DNA of 64,000 nucleotides from Bizionia argentinensis JUB59. Its GTDB lineage: Bacteria; Bacteroidota; Bacteroidia; Flavobacteriales; Flavobacteriaceae. The DNA lies in the NCBI RefSeq assembly GCF_000224335.1, contig NZ_AFXZ01000002.1, forward strand, positions 248,001-312,000. The letters run 5' to 3'. A model generated the notes under the pieces. It made no database searches and had not been told where the DNA came from. It was given only the letters and a program-made list of their open reading frames with translations. A program made the position numbers and the translations under genes. Below are positions 52,247 to 61,550 of this stretch, one piece after another; the first letter of the stretch is position 1, and every line of letters begins with the position of its first letter.

Positions 52247-52254
52247 TATTTTCG
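52247..52254 (+). promoter_or_regulatory. -7 box variant for the outer-membrane barrel gene
   Basis: TATTTTCG (TAnnTTTG with T to C at position 7), 25 bases before ATG 52280. Confidence 0.4.
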
Positions 52255-52279
52255 CAGTCCAATATGCAAAAATAGATTC

Positions 52280-54745
52280 ATGAATAAACTAATTTTAACC
52301 TTTTCCCTAATAGTTTTAGCTGTTTTCAACCTGACAGCTCAGAACGACAAACAAATTACCATTACTGGTAAAGTTTTTGAAAAAGCAACCAGCTATCCTT
52401 TAGAGTACGCAACTGTTGCTTTTGTAGATAAAGACGACAACCGCATTGTTACAGGTGGTATAACCACTGAATCTGGTGCATTTAGTATCCCTATTCCAGC
52501 AGGTGTTTATGATGTAACTATTGAGTTTATTGGATTCATTAAATTAACAATCCCTAACCAAACGCTAACTACCAACAGAAATCTAGGAAATATAGGTTTA
52601 GTTGAAGATGCCCAAGCTTTAGATGAAGTAGAAATTATAGCGGAAACAACAACAGTTGAAATTAAGCTAGATAAAAAAATATATAACGTCGGTAAAGATT
52701 TAACTGTTAGAGGTGGTACCGTAAGTGATGTTTTAGACAACGTTCCTTCCGTATCCGTGGATCTTGAAGGAAATGTAGCTTTACGTGGTAATGAAAACGT
52801 AAAGATTTTAATTAACGGAAAACCTTCTGGTTTAGTTGGTTTAAACAGTACCGATGCGCTGCGTCAGTTACCAGCCGAGTCTATAGAACGTATTGAAGTT
52901 ATTACATCGCCTTCTGCTAGATATGATGCTGAAGGAACTGCTGGTATTTTAAATATAATTTTACGCCGTAGTAAGCTACAAGGTTTCAACGGTGCTATTA
53001 CAGCCAATGGCGGTTACCCAAACTCTGCAGGCCTTTCAGGAAACATTAATTACCGTACTGGTGATGTGAACATTTTTAACACCACAAGTTATAACTATCG
53101 TGAGGTTCCTGGAAGCTCTAATTCATACACACAATATTTTAATAAGGAATATGATAGTTTTGGTAATCTAATGGTTGATAACCCGGATAGTTATTTAGAT
53201 GAAACAAACGACTATGAGCGCATAAGAAAAGGTTTTACTACCAACTTCGGTGCAGAATGGTATATTACAAATTCAGCTTCTTTAACGGGGTCTATTTCTT
53301 ATAGAAATGGCGATAATGAAAGTAACACGAGAAACCAATTAACGCAATTCGATGAAAACAAGAATTTAGTTTCTCAAACAAATCGTTTTGATCCAGAACG
53401 AGAAGATGACACGGTTATGCAATACGCCTTAAACTTCATGAAGGACTTTGATAATACTGGCCATAAACTAACCGTTGATTTTCAATATGAAGATAATTCA
53501 GAAGATGAATTTTCTGAAGTTTTTGTTGGTAATATTAATTCAGAACGTGTTTCAACGATTGAAGATCAAAGCCGTATTTTATTACAAGCGGATTATGTAT
53601 TGCCTATTGGCGAAAAAAGTCAATTTGAAGCAGGATATCGTGGAAACTTCAACGATCAAGATACTGATTATGAAGTCTCCCTTTTAAATACTGGTACAAA
53701 TCAATTTGAAATTGATAATGGTCTTACAAACTTTTTAAACTATCGCGAATATGTGAATTCTGTTTACACACAGTTTGGAAGTAAACTTGGTGATAAGTTC
53801 TCATTTCTAATGGGACTTCGTTTAGAGAATACACGTACGACAATCGATCAGCCTACTAGTGGCGATTTTAGTAAAAAAGATTATACTGGTTTATTTCCAA
53901 CGTTAAACTTAAGTTATGAGCTAAGCGATACCGAAAATATAACTTTAGGTTATAGCAGACGTATTCGTCGTCCAAACTCTTGGTTTATCAATCCATTCCC
54001 TTCTAGATCTAGTGTAACGAATATATTTAGAGGAAATCCAGATTTAGCACCTAGTTATTCAGGTCTATTTGATGCTGGTTATTATAAAAAGTTTGGTAAA
54101 GTATCTTTAAATACATCAGCTTACTATCAACATGCAACCGATGCTTTTAGCTTTGTTAGTTTCGACACTGGAAGAACTGAAATAGTAGACGGTCAAGCAT
54201 TAACTGTAATTGAGCGTTCTCCAATTAACTTGGCAGAAGAAAATCGTTACGGTTTTGAATTTACGGTAACTTACAAACCGACTAAAAACTGGAATATTAA
54301 TTCAAACTTTAATATATTCCAGCAGTCTATAACGGGTACAACACCTAATGGTTTATCTTTAGATAATGATAATACTAGCTGGTTTGCGCGTTTAAATAAC
54401 AAATATACCTTACCAGGTAGCATAGAATGGCAAACAAGTTTAAATTACAGAGGCCCATCAGCGGATGCTCAAAACGAGCGTGATGGTGTATTTTCTGCTA
54501 ATATGGCTTTTAGTAAGGACTTATTTAACGACAGAGCATCTATTGCCGTTAACGTAAGTGATTTATTAAATAGTAGAAAACGTAATATGAACACGTTCAC
54601 AGATACTTATAACAGTACATCTGAATTTAAATGGAGTGAGCGTAGTTTCAACCTGTCCTTCACTTATAGGTTTAATCAGCAGAAGAAACGTCAAGACCGA
54701 GGTGGCGCTCCAAATGGTGGTGGCGATTTTGAATTCGAAGGATAA
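52280..54745 (+). CDS. TonB-dependent-receptor-like outer-membrane barrel protein
   Basis: An 821-residue exported protein. The signal peptide covers residues 1-20 (ending LTAQ). An N-terminal CarboxypepD_reg-like domain spans about 26-110 (ITITGKVFEKATSYPLEYATV). A plug domain (about 130-230) has VLDNVPSVSVDLEGNVALRG, NVKILINGKPSG, and IERIEVITSPSARYDAEGTAGILNI. A barrel of the OMP_b-brl_3 type follows to the end. The last 20 residues are a Gly/Arg/Gln-rich tail after the usual terminal strand (NLSFTYRF). No substrate-binding partner is adjacent, so the substrate cannot be inferred. Confidence 0.92.
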   Translation: MNKLILTFSLIVLAVFNLTAQNDKQITITGKVFEKATSYPLEYATVAFVDKDDNRIVTGGITTESGAFSIPIPAGVYDVTIEFIGFIKLTIPNQTLTTNRNLGNIGLVEDAQALDEVEIIAETTTVEIKLDKKIYNVGKDLTVRGGTVSDVLDNVPSVSVDLEGNVALRGNENVKILINGKPSGLVGLNSTDALRQLPAESIERIEVITSPSARYDAEGTAGILNIILRRSKLQGFNGAITANGGYPNSAGLSGNINYRTGDVNIFNTTSYNYREVPGSSNSYTQYFNKEYDSFGNLMVDNPDSYLDETNDYERIRKGFTTNFGAEWYITNSASLTGSISYRNGDNESNTRNQLTQFDENKNLVSQTNRFDPEREDDTVMQYALNFMKDFDNTGHKLTVDFQYEDNSEDEFSEVFVGNINSERVSTIEDQSRILLQADYVLPIGEKSQFEAGYRGNFNDQDTDYEVSLLNTGTNQFEIDNGLTNFLNYREYVNSVYTQFGSKLGDKFSFLMGLRLENTRTTIDQPTSGDFSKKDYTGLFPTLNLSYELSDTENITLGYSRRIRRPNSWFINPFPSRSSVTNIFRGNPDLAPSYSGLFDAGYYKKFGKVSLNTSAYYQHATDAFSFVSFDTGRTEIVDGQALTVIERSPINLAEENRYGFEFTVTYKPTKNWNINSNFNIFQQSITGTTPNGLSLDNDNTSWFARLNNKYTLPGSIEWQTSLNYRGPSADAQNERDGVFSANMAFSKDLFNDRASIAVNVSDLLNSRKRNMNTFTDTYNSTSEFKWSERSFNLSFTYRFNQQKKRQDRGGAPNGGGDFEFEG

Positions 54746-54767
54746 ATCACACAACATATTAAAGTAT

Positions 54768-54798
54768 AAAACTGCCTTTCGGGGCAGTTTTTTTTGCT
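54768..54798 (+). terminator. Rho-independent terminator
   Basis: Stem AAAACTGCC / GGCAGTTTT with a 6-base loop (TTTCGG), then a run of T. It lies 22 bases after the barrel gene. Confidence 0.85.
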
Positions 54799-54986
54799 TT
54801 AAATTGAATTGCTTTTTTAGGGTGAATTAATTTTGCTACCCTCTTTAAAATTAGTGGCCGACTAAAAGTTATAAATACGATTATTGAAACCACATCACTA
54901 CCCTGACTCTAAGTTATGTTAATCAGTATACAGCATCGTAACTAACATGAAATTTCGAAAGTATTTAATATTTAGATTTCAGGCAT

Positions 54987-55018
54987 AAAAAAAACGTTTA
55001 AAATTTCTTTTAAACGTT
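54987..55018 (-). terminator. Rho-independent terminator of the 59-aa gene
   Basis: A perfect 11-bp stem AACGTTTAAAA / TTTTAAACGTT with a 4-base loop, followed on the minus strand by a run of eight T. It lies 24 bases downstream of the 59-codon gene. Confidence 0.8.
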
Positions 55019-55042
55019 CTATATAAAAAAACTAATATTGTA

Positions 55043-55222
55043 TTAGTTTAAGCTTTCTCTTTTTGCTTTCTTTTCGTCACGCATTTCTTTCATGCGTTCC
55101 ATTAATGAGCCACCAATCCAATAAGGAATAACAAAGGTCAATAAGAAAATCATCAACCAAAAACCGATGGTTAAAATGGTTAAAAACGCTATAAATCCTA
55201 AATACTGTTCAAATTCAAACAT
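55043..55222 (-). CDS. 59-aa small membrane protein
   Basis: A complete short gene on the minus strand: ATG 55222, TAA 55043. The product begins MFEFEQYLGF, has a hydrophobic helix from about residue 8 to 36, then IPYWIGGSLMERMKEMRDEK and a Lys/Glu/Arg-rich cytoplasmic tail ending RESLN. A consensus promoter (TTG, 20 bases, TATCTTTG at 55249-55256) lies 27 bases upstream and a strong terminator follows, so the gene is complete and monocistronic. I do not recognise the family; the layout suggests a single-pass inner-membrane protein. Confidence 0.75.
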   Translation of the reverse strand: MFEFEQYLGFIAFLTILTIGFWLMIFLLTFVIPYWIGGSLMERMKEMRDEKKAKRESLN

Positions 55223-55248
55223 GGTGGTTTCTTTACTATTAATTAAAG

Positions 55249-55279
55249 CAAAGATATAATAAAGACTTATGTTTTACAA
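55249..55279 (-). promoter_or_regulatory. promoter of the 59-aa gene
   Basis: On the minus strand: TTG (55279-55277), a 20-base spacer, TATCTTTG (55256-55249). Both elements match the Bacteroidota consensus. Confidence 0.6.
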
Positions 55280-55698
55280 TAGTTGATGCAACTTTTATTT
55301 ATACGCCAATTGTTATAGATGTTTTTAATTCAAAAGCACATGAAAACAACTGAATATATGAGAATTACATCGGCTATATCAAACAAATATTATCGGAATT
55401 TCAAGTCTTAAAATAATATTTATCCCGAATATTTTACGAAAAGCAGTTGTTTTATCTTTTACTATGGCTTAAAACTGCTAACAAATAATAAAAAGACTTT
55501 TAGATATGTGCAATAGGTTGCCAAGATCATTAAGTAACGCTTCAATCAAAAAAATTTAGCATTTTAGAAACTAATAATTTTATCGAATACTTTAAATAGC
55601 TACAGGTAAAAGTCAAATTTTTAGCATTATATAGTATTACAGCTATTATATTCCAATAAATTGCCTACTATCTATTCTCGATTTTGATCTTAAAAGCG
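55280..55698. other. spacer between the 59-aa gene and fumC
   Basis: About 420 AT-rich bases. I see no ORF with gene-like features, no RNA gene and no clear repeat; the fumC promoter box begins at its right end. Confidence 0.5.
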
Positions 55699-55706
55699 TA
55701 AATTTG
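55699..55706 (+). promoter_or_regulatory. TAnnTTTG -7 box for fumC
   Basis: TAAATTTG, full consensus, 36 bases before ATG 55743. Confidence 0.55.
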
Positions 55707-55742
55707 TAGGACAACTAATTTTTATTTCAATTTTACAAAATC

Positions 55743-57143
55743 ATGGCTTTTAGAATAGAAAAAGATACGATGGGCGACGTTAAAGTGCCTGCGGACAAAC
55801 TTTGGGGAGCGCAAACAGAACGCTCAAGAAATAACTTTAAAATTGGTGCACCAGCATCTATGCCTTTAGAAATAGTTTACGGATTTGCTTATTTAAAGAA
55901 AGCTGCCGCTTATACTAACTGCGATTTAGGCGTACTTCCGGAAGATAAACGGGACCTTATTGCTCAAGTTTGCGAAGAAATTTTACAAGGCAAGCATGAC
56001 GATCAGTTTCCATTAGTTATCTGGCAAACAGGTTCAGGAACGCAAAGTAATATGAATGTGAATGAGGTTATTGCCAACAGAGCACATCAAATTGCAGGTA
56101 AAACTATTGGTGAAGGTGAAAAAACCATTCAGCCAAATGATGATGTTAACAAATCGCAATCATCAAACGATACCTTTCCAACAGGAATGCATATTGCTGC
56201 CTATAAAAAAATTGTAGAAACAACCATACACGGTGTTATTCAACTACGAAATACGCTTCATAACAAATCGACTGAATTTCAAGATGTTGTTAAAATAGGT
56301 CGTACACATTTAATGGATGCTACACCTATAACATTAGGCCAGGAGTTTTCTGGTTATGTTTCTCAACTTGATCATGGATTAAAAGCTCTTGAAAACACGT
56401 TGCCACATTTATCGGAGCTTGCTTTAGGCGGAACCGCAGTTGGTACGGGTTTAAATACACCAGAAGGTTACTCGGAATTAGTGGCTAAATATATCGCTGA
56501 TTTCACGAATCTACCATTTATTACAGCACCAAATAAATTTGAAGCTTTAGCAGCACACGATGCTTTAGTCGGAACACATGGCGCATTAAAACAATTAGCC
56601 GTTTCCTTGAATAAAATTGCTAATGATATTCGAATGATGGCATCTGGACCGCGTTCTGGAATTGGCGAAATTAACATTCCTGCTAACGAACCAGGAAGCT
56701 CTATCATGCCAGGAAAAGTGAATCCTACGCAATGCGAAGCCTTAACAATGGTTTGTGCACAAGTTATGGGTAATGATGTAGCGGTGACCGTTGGTGGTAC
56801 GCAAGGTCATTATGAATTGAATGTTTTTAAACCAATGATGGCAGCAAACGTTTTACAGTCTGCGCAATTATTAGGCGATGCTTGTATGAGTTTTGACGAG
56901 CATTGTGCACAGGGTATTGAGCCTAATCATGAAGTTATTAAACAGTTACTTAATAACTCTTTAATGTTAGTTACAGCTTTAAACACTAAAATAGGGTACT
57001 ATAAAGCAGCTGAAATTGCTAATACCGCTCATAAAAATGGTACTACTTTAAAAGAAGAAGCCGTTAATTTAGGTTATGTTTCCGCTGAAGATTATGACGC
57101 TTGGGTTAAACCAGAAGAAATGGTAGGAGCAATTCAAAAATAA
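55743..57143 (+). CDS. fumC: class II fumarate hydratase
   Basis: A 466-residue enzyme of the TCA cycle that hydrates fumarate to L-malate, iron-free and homotetrameric. It starts [27 protein letters not shown], with the first conserved region [18 protein letters not shown] near residue 98. The second, [17 protein letters not shown], is near 186, and the superfamily signature [11 protein letters not shown] lies near 319-329. Length and motifs equal bacterial FumC. It has its own promoter box and a weak terminator, so it is monocistronic. Confidence 0.97.
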   Translation: MAFRIEKDTMGDVKVPADKLWGAQTERSRNNFKIGAPASMPLEIVYGFAYLKKAAAYTNCDLGVLPEDKRDLIAQVCEEILQGKHDDQFPLVIWQTGSGTQSNMNVNEVIANRAHQIAGKTIGEGEKTIQPNDDVNKSQSSNDTFPTGMHIAAYKKIVETTIHGVIQLRNTLHNKSTEFQDVVKIGRTHLMDATPITLGQEFSGYVSQLDHGLKALENTLPHLSELALGGTAVGTGLNTPEGYSELVAKYIADFTNLPFITAPNKFEALAAHDALVGTHGALKQLAVSLNKIANDIRMMASGPRSGIGEINIPANEPGSSIMPGKVNPTQCEALTMVCAQVMGNDVAVTVGGTQGHYELNVFKPMMAANVLQSAQLLGDACMSFDEHCAQGIEPNHEVIKQLLNNSLMLVTALNTKIGYYKAAEIANTAHKNGTTLKEEAVNLGYVSAEDYDAWVKPEEMVGAIQK

Positions 57144-57170
57144 AAATCATCCTATTTTAATAAAAATCGA

Positions 57171-57203
57171 AAACGTTAGCATTAATATTGTTAGCGTTTT
57201 TTT
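57171..57203 (+). terminator. terminator after fumC
   Basis: Stem AACGTTAGCA / TGTTAGCGTT with two G-T wobbles and a 7-base loop, followed by a T-run. Confidence 0.65.
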
Positions 57204-57242
57204 ATTACCTAAAAATTAAGGAACTTTGAAAAAACAAGCAAC

Positions 57243-58478
57243 GTGACAACAATAATTACAAATATCAAAGAATTACTTCAGGTTAGGGACACCAATGTAT
57301 TAAAAGTTTCTGGAAAAGACATGAAGCATCTTCCAACCCTTAAAAACGCTTATCTTTTAATAGATGGCGACACTATTGTCGATTATGGCATTATGACGGA
57401 TTTAAATAATATGAAAGCGGATACGGTTATTGATGCAACTGGAAAACTGGTATTACCAACCTGGTGCGACTCCCATACACATATTGTATATGCTGGAAAT
57501 AGAGAGCAAGAATTTGTAGATAGAATTAACGGTTTGAGTTATGAAGAAATTGCTAATCGCGGCGGAGGGATTTTAAATTCAGCCGAAAAACTACAAAACA
57601 CCAGTGAAGAGGATATATACCAGCAATCGGCAATCCGTTTACAGCAGGTTATGAAATTGGGTACCGGAGCTATTGAAATTAAATCAGGCTACGGTCTTAC
57701 AATTGAGGCAGAACTTAAAATGCTCCGCGTAATTAAGCGCTTAAAACAGGATTTTCCTTTAAAAGTAAAAGCGACATTTTTGGCTGCTCATGCGGTTCCA
57801 AAAGAGTACAAAGATAATAAGGATGGTTTTGTTGATTTACTAATCAATGAAATGATACCAACAGTAGCCAAAGAACAATTAGCAAGTTACATTGATGTTT
57901 TTTGTGAAAAAGGGTATTTCGATTTACAAGACACCGATCGTATTTTAAAAGCTGGCGCAAAACATGGTTTAATTCCTAAAATTCACGTGAATCAATTTAA
58001 TGCTTTTGGCGGTATTGAAGTGGGCGTAAATAATAAAGCTCTATCGGTTGATCATTTAGAAGTTTTAAATGATAATGATATCGAAGTTCTAAAAAACAGT
58101 GAAACTATGCCTGTGGCACTTCCCTCCTGTTCATTTTTTATAAGTATTCCGTACACACCAGCGCGTAAATTAATTGATGCTGGATTACCTGTGGCTTTGG
58201 CTTCAGACTTTAATCCTGGCACCACTCCAAGTGGTAACATGAATTTTGTAGTGAGTGCAGCGTGTATTAAAATGAAATTAACGCCAGAAGAGGCTATTAA
58301 TGCGGCTACCATAAATGGTGCTTACGCTATGGAAGTTGGTAATTTATATGGGAGTATCACGCGTGGTAAAAAAGCAAATATTATTATTACTAAAGAAATT
58401 CCTAGTTATGCATTTTTGCCTTATGCCTTTGGTAACAATCATATTGATACCGTTATTATTAATGGACAAATTGTATAA
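57243..58478 (+). CDS. hutI: imidazolonepropionase
   Basis: A 411-residue amidohydrolase of histidine breakdown, turning imidazolonepropionate into formiminoglutamate. The metal motif is DSHTHIVYAGNREQEF (HxH near 78-80). TGAIEIKSGYGL, AHAVPKEYK, IHVNQFNAFGG and ALASDFNPGTTP follow in the family order. The start codon is GTG 57243; the next in-frame Met would cut into the conserved N-terminal beta domain. hutG lies 1.1 kb downstream. hutH and hutU are not in the window. Confidence 0.96.
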   Translation: MTTIITNIKELLQVRDTNVLKVSGKDMKHLPTLKNAYLLIDGDTIVDYGIMTDLNNMKADTVIDATGKLVLPTWCDSHTHIVYAGNREQEFVDRINGLSYEEIANRGGGILNSAEKLQNTSEEDIYQQSAIRLQQVMKLGTGAIEIKSGYGLTIEAELKMLRVIKRLKQDFPLKVKATFLAAHAVPKEYKDNKDGFVDLLINEMIPTVAKEQLASYIDVFCEKGYFDLQDTDRILKAGAKHGLIPKIHVNQFNAFGGIEVGVNNKALSVDHLEVLNDNDIEVLKNSETMPVALPSCSFFISIPYTPARKLIDAGLPVALASDFNPGTTPSGNMNFVVSAACIKMKLTPEEAINAATINGAYAMEVGNLYGSITRGKKANIIITKEIPSYAFLPYAFGNNHIDTVIINGQIV

Positions 58479-58520
58479 TTTCACATAGACGGAAATTACA
58501 CTGCGTATTTAATAAAGCAC

Positions 58521-58554
58521 AAAAAACCCGAAAGTTTAAACCTTCGGGTTTTTT
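58521..58554. terminator. bidirectional terminator
   Basis: A 12-bp stem AAAAAACCCGAA / TTCGGGTTTTTT with a 10-base loop. It lies between convergent hutI and the coiled-coil gene. Confidence 0.9.
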
Positions 58555-58590
58555 GTAATTAGTTCGCTTTATAAAATTACTGTAAGACTA

Positions 58591-59472
58591 CTATTTTAGA
58601 GTAAATTCTGATGTGGCAACTAAATCCTTCTTATTGAAAACATTAACAATATAACGTCCTTTTTCAAATTTATTATCGTTACCTGCCACAAATTCACAAA
58701 TATTTAAACTTGTGTTCTCATAATTAAACTTACTGACCATACTATAGTTCAGTACTTTTTCATCAAATTCAATTTGCTCGTTTGCACCCATGGTATTATT
58801 ATTAGGATCGATAACTTGAATGTATAGTTCTTGTTCGCCACCTTCAACTAGTTTGTTTTTAGGAACAGTAAAACATACGCGTATTTTATCAGCACGTCTT
58901 GCACTTTCTGTTGGGATTAACTTTCCTGAATTGCGTTCAATAACGCCAAAACCTTCTAAAGAAACCGCACTTAAAACTGATGCATTACTTACTACCTCAG
59001 CTAATGCCGTGTTTTGAACAAGTAAAGAATCTGTAAACATGGTACGTTCCTCTAAACGAACTCTCGTACTATCTAATGACGTTGATAACGATTGATTTTC
59101 AACTTTCAAACGGTCATTTTCTTTTAATAAAACGGTCATTTCCTTTTGTAAAGCCGTGTATTTAGATTTATAACGATACAAACTCTGCACATTTGTTTCA
59201 GAGACTTTTAAAGAATCGATTAATCCTTGAATACGACCTTTAGCTTCAATTAGTTTTTCATTGGCAATATCATTCTCGCCGATAACAACATCATACTGTT
59301 TAGCCATGTTGCTTAAATCCTTCATGACCATTTCTTTCTCTTGCAATAAATGCGCTTCTGTACTCTCTTTTTCTTTATAAAGTTTAGAGGTGTAAATTCC
59401 AGTAGCTACAAATAAAACCAAGGCGATGCCTAATGCGACTTTTAATCCTGTATTATTTCCGTTGTTTTTCAT
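58591..59472 (-). CDS. membrane-anchored coiled-coil protein of unknown function
   Basis: A 293-residue protein: a short cytoplasmic start (KNNGNNTG), one transmembrane helix (about 11-29), then a long coiled coil (about 30-155, heptads rich in Glu/Lys/Leu). A C-terminal beta domain (about 165-293) contains IRVCFTVPKNKLVEGGEQELYIQVIDP, ending in VNVFNKKDLVATSEFTLK. It is likely periplasmic. I know this layout from flavobacterial genomes without an assigned role. It sits between hutI and hutG but on the opposite strand, so it is probably unrelated to histidine use. Confidence 0.75.
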   Translation of the reverse strand: MKNNGNNTGLKVALGIALVLFVATGIYTSKLYKEKESTEAHLLQEKEMVMKDLSNMAKQYDVVIGENDIANEKLIEAKGRIQGLIDSLKVSETNVQSLYRYKSKYTALQKEMTVLLKENDRLKVENQSLSTSLDSTRVRLEERTMFTDSLLVQNTALAEVVSNASVLSAVSLEGFGVIERNSGKLIPTESARRADKIRVCFTVPKNKLVEGGEQELYIQVIDPNNNTMGANEQIEFDEKVLNYSMVSKFNYENTSLNICEFVAGNDNKFEKGRYIVNVFNKKDLVATSEFTLK

Positions 59473-59542
59473 AAATGTTATTAATTAAAAAAATAAAGTT
59501 ACTATTATTTTAGGCTTTTTTAATCATTTGCTCCTAAAGTTT

Positions 59543-59550
59543 CAAATATA
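59543..59550 (-). promoter_or_regulatory. TAnnTTTG -7 box, coiled-coil gene side
   Basis: TATATTTG on the minus strand, 70 bases upstream of ATG 59472. A second, weaker box (TAACTTTA at 59494-59501) is closer to the start. Confidence 0.4.
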
Positions 59551-59553
59551 AAG

Positions 59554-59561
59554 TACTTTTG
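59554..59561 (+). promoter_or_regulatory. TAnnTTTG -7 box for hutG
   Basis: TACTTTTG, full consensus, 27 bases before ATG 59589. It overlaps an in-frame TTG and excludes it as a start. Confidence 0.55.
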
Positions 59562-59588
59562 TTCTTTATACTAAAATTGACTGTGTAT

Positions 59589-60611
59589 ATGGAAAAGCTG
59601 GAAGTATTTAATGAAACGAAACTTAAATCATTATTAACTAAGCGTTCAGACGAATCCAAGTTTGGCGAACATATACATATACCGCTTCAACATACCGATA
59701 TATACGAACAAATCAAAACTTTGGACGTCCAATACATCATTTTTGGTATTCCCGAAGATGTTGGCGTTTTTGCCAATTTAGGGAAACCAGGCACCTCAAA
59801 TGCTTGGGATGCCTGTCTTATGGTTCTTTTAAATATTCAAAGCAATCAATTTACACATGCTAATAAGGTGCTTGTTTTAGGACATTTAGATTTTTCCAAA
59901 GAAATGCAAAAACTTTCCGAATTAGACCAAAAAAACTCAAAAGACATCCAGAAATCACGTAAACTAGTATCTAAAATTGATAAACATGTTTCGGACCTCG
60001 TTTCTATTATTGTAAAAGCTGGAAAAACGCCGATTGTAATTGGGGGTGGTCATAATAATGCTTACGGGAATATTAAAGGCACATCATTAGCACTTAAAAA
60101 ACCTATAAACGTTATTAATTTTGATGCGCATACCGATTTTAGAAATGAAGAAGGCCGACACAGTGGAAATGGTTTTCGCTACGCCTATTCAGAAGGTTTT
60201 TTAAAGAATTACTTTATTTTCGGTCTACATGAAAATTACACTTCGGAGGCTATTTTCAAAGAATTATCAGATAATCCACATATTGAGTTCAACAGCTTCG
60301 AAGCTATTGAAGTACGTAAAGAGTTATCCTTTAAATCGGAATTAAATCGCGCCTTGCAATTTATACAATCTAAACCTTTTGGAGTAGAAATAGATTGTGA
60401 TGCCATTTTAAATATACCGAGTAGCGCCATGACACCAAGCGGTTTTAGCACATCTAAAGCGCGTAATTTTTTACACATTATGGCGCAAAATAAGCAAGCC
60501 ATGTACTTACATCTTTGTGAGGCTGCTCCAACACCCGAAACAGAATCACAAGTTGGAAAACTATTATCATATTTAATAACTGATTTTATAAAAGCCCACA
60601 ATAATGCTTGA
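59589..60611 (+). CDS. hutG: formimidoylglutamase (arginase/ureohydrolase family)
   Basis: A 340-residue manganese ureohydrolase. The metal-binding motifs are GGGHNNAYG, NFDAHTDFR and EIDCDAI, in the order and spacing of the arginase family. In the hut pathway the enzyme splits formiminoglutamate to glutamate and formamide; hutI nearby supports this over agmatinase or arginase. ATG 59589 is preferred to a TTG ten codons earlier, which lies inside the TACTTTTG promoter box. Its last eight bases overlap the start of the GNAT gene. Confidence 0.88.
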   Translation: MEKLEVFNETKLKSLLTKRSDESKFGEHIHIPLQHTDIYEQIKTLDVQYIIFGIPEDVGVFANLGKPGTSNAWDACLMVLLNIQSNQFTHANKVLVLGHLDFSKEMQKLSELDQKNSKDIQKSRKLVSKIDKHVSDLVSIIVKAGKTPIVIGGGHNNAYGNIKGTSLALKKPINVINFDAHTDFRNEEGRHSGNGFRYAYSEGFLKNYFIFGLHENYTSEAIFKELSDNPHIEFNSFEAIEVRKELSFKSELNRALQFIQSKPFGVEIDCDAILNIPSSAMTPSGFSTSKARNFLHIMAQNKQAMYLHLCEAAPTPETESQVGKLLSYLITDFIKAHNNA

Positions 60612-61065
60612 AATTATTCCTTTTGAAAAACAATACGCAAACGCATTTTACAAACTTAATATAGAATGGTTGGAAAGCTATTTTTATGTTGAACCTTTGG
60701 ATAAAGAGGTATTAAGCAATCCTGAAATCTATATAATTAATAAGGGAGGGTTTATATTTTTTGTGCGTCTGGATAACAAAATAGTCGGTACTGTTGCACT
60801 TATGCCAACCACAGATAGATCTATTTTAGAATTGACTAAAATGGCGATTTCACCAACATTACGTGGCCAAAATATGGGTCAGAAGTTAATGCAGCATTGT
60901 ATTGATTTTGCTAAAGAACAAAATTTAAAAAGTCTGATATTGTATACGAATAGCAAATTAAAAAATGCTATTCATATTTATAGTAAGTATGGATTTGTAA
61001 ATGTTCCTGTAGAAGAAAACTCGCCTTATACTCGGGGTGATATTAAAATGATTTTAGATTTGTAA
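60604..61065 (+). CDS. GNAT-family N-acetyltransferase
   Basis: A 153-residue acetyltransferase. The acetyl-CoA-binding segment ISPTLRGQNMGQKLMQH (RGQxxGxx) lies near 83-99, preceded by GTVALMPT and ILELTKMAI and followed by SLILYTNSKLKNAIHIYSKYGFV. It overlaps hutG by eight bases and is thus coupled to it. The substrate cannot be predicted; an amino acid or small amine is usual. Confidence 0.88.
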   Translation: MLEIIPFEKQYANAFYKLNIEWLESYFYVEPLDKEVLSNPEIYIINKGGFIFFVRLDNKIVGTVALMPTTDRSILELTKMAISPTLRGQNMGQKLMQHCIDFAKEQNLKSLILYTNSKLKNAIHIYSKYGFVNVPVEENSPYTRGDIKMILDL

Positions 61066-61210
61066 ATTATAATCTCCTAAAGCGCACTGTATATCTAGTA
61101 TTGAAATTTATTTAATTTCAAACAGTATCTAATTCCTTAAAATCATCTTAAAAGACTCCAAAAAATATCACAATATTTTCATCTTTAGTTTATTAGTGAT
61201 ATAATAGATT

Positions 61211-61218
61211 TATATTTG
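61211..61218 (+). promoter_or_regulatory. TAnnTTTG -7 box
   Basis: TATATTTG, full consensus, 32 bases before ATG 61251. Confidence 0.5.
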
Positions 61219-61250
61219 ATTAGATATAAGAACAAATTATATCTTCTACT

Positions 61251-61493
61251 ATGTTGCGCATACAAATAATCGAACTTATTCATTCTCTTTTTTTAATTGA
61301 TCAAACTAGTATTGTAAATATACTTGCTATCATTGTTTTATTTTTTTTGGCATTATTAATTCTGGTTATTAGGGAATCTTTCCTTTTAAATAAAGAAAAT
61401 GAACGTTTGAGCAAATCACAAACTTTAAAAAACAAAAAATCTAAACTATTCTACAAAGATTTCAGAGAGGGACATCTATACGAACGGAATTAA
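61251..61493 (+). CDS. 80-aa single-pass membrane protein
   Basis: An 80-residue protein with one long hydrophobic helix (about 21-40, IVNILAIIVLFFLALLILVI) and a Lys/Glu/Asn-rich cytoplasmic-type tail ending REGHLYERN. It has its own consensus -7 box and a terminator directly after, so it looks like a real monocistronic gene. The family is not recognised and no function can be given. Confidence 0.6.
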   Translation: MLRIQIIELIHSLFLIDQTSIVNILAIIVLFFLALLILVIRESFLLNKENERLSKSQTLKNKKSKLFYKDFREGHLYERN

Positions 61494-61513
61494 TAATTTC
61501 AAAATAAAGCATA

Positions 61514-61542
61514 AAAAAGCCTCGAACTAATCGAGGCTTTTT
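61514..61542. terminator. bidirectional terminator
   Basis: A 12-bp stem AAAAAGCCTCGA / TCGAGGCTTTTT with a 5-base loop. It lies between the 80-aa gene and the convergent ettA. Confidence 0.9.
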
Positions 61543-61550
61543 AGGTTTAA

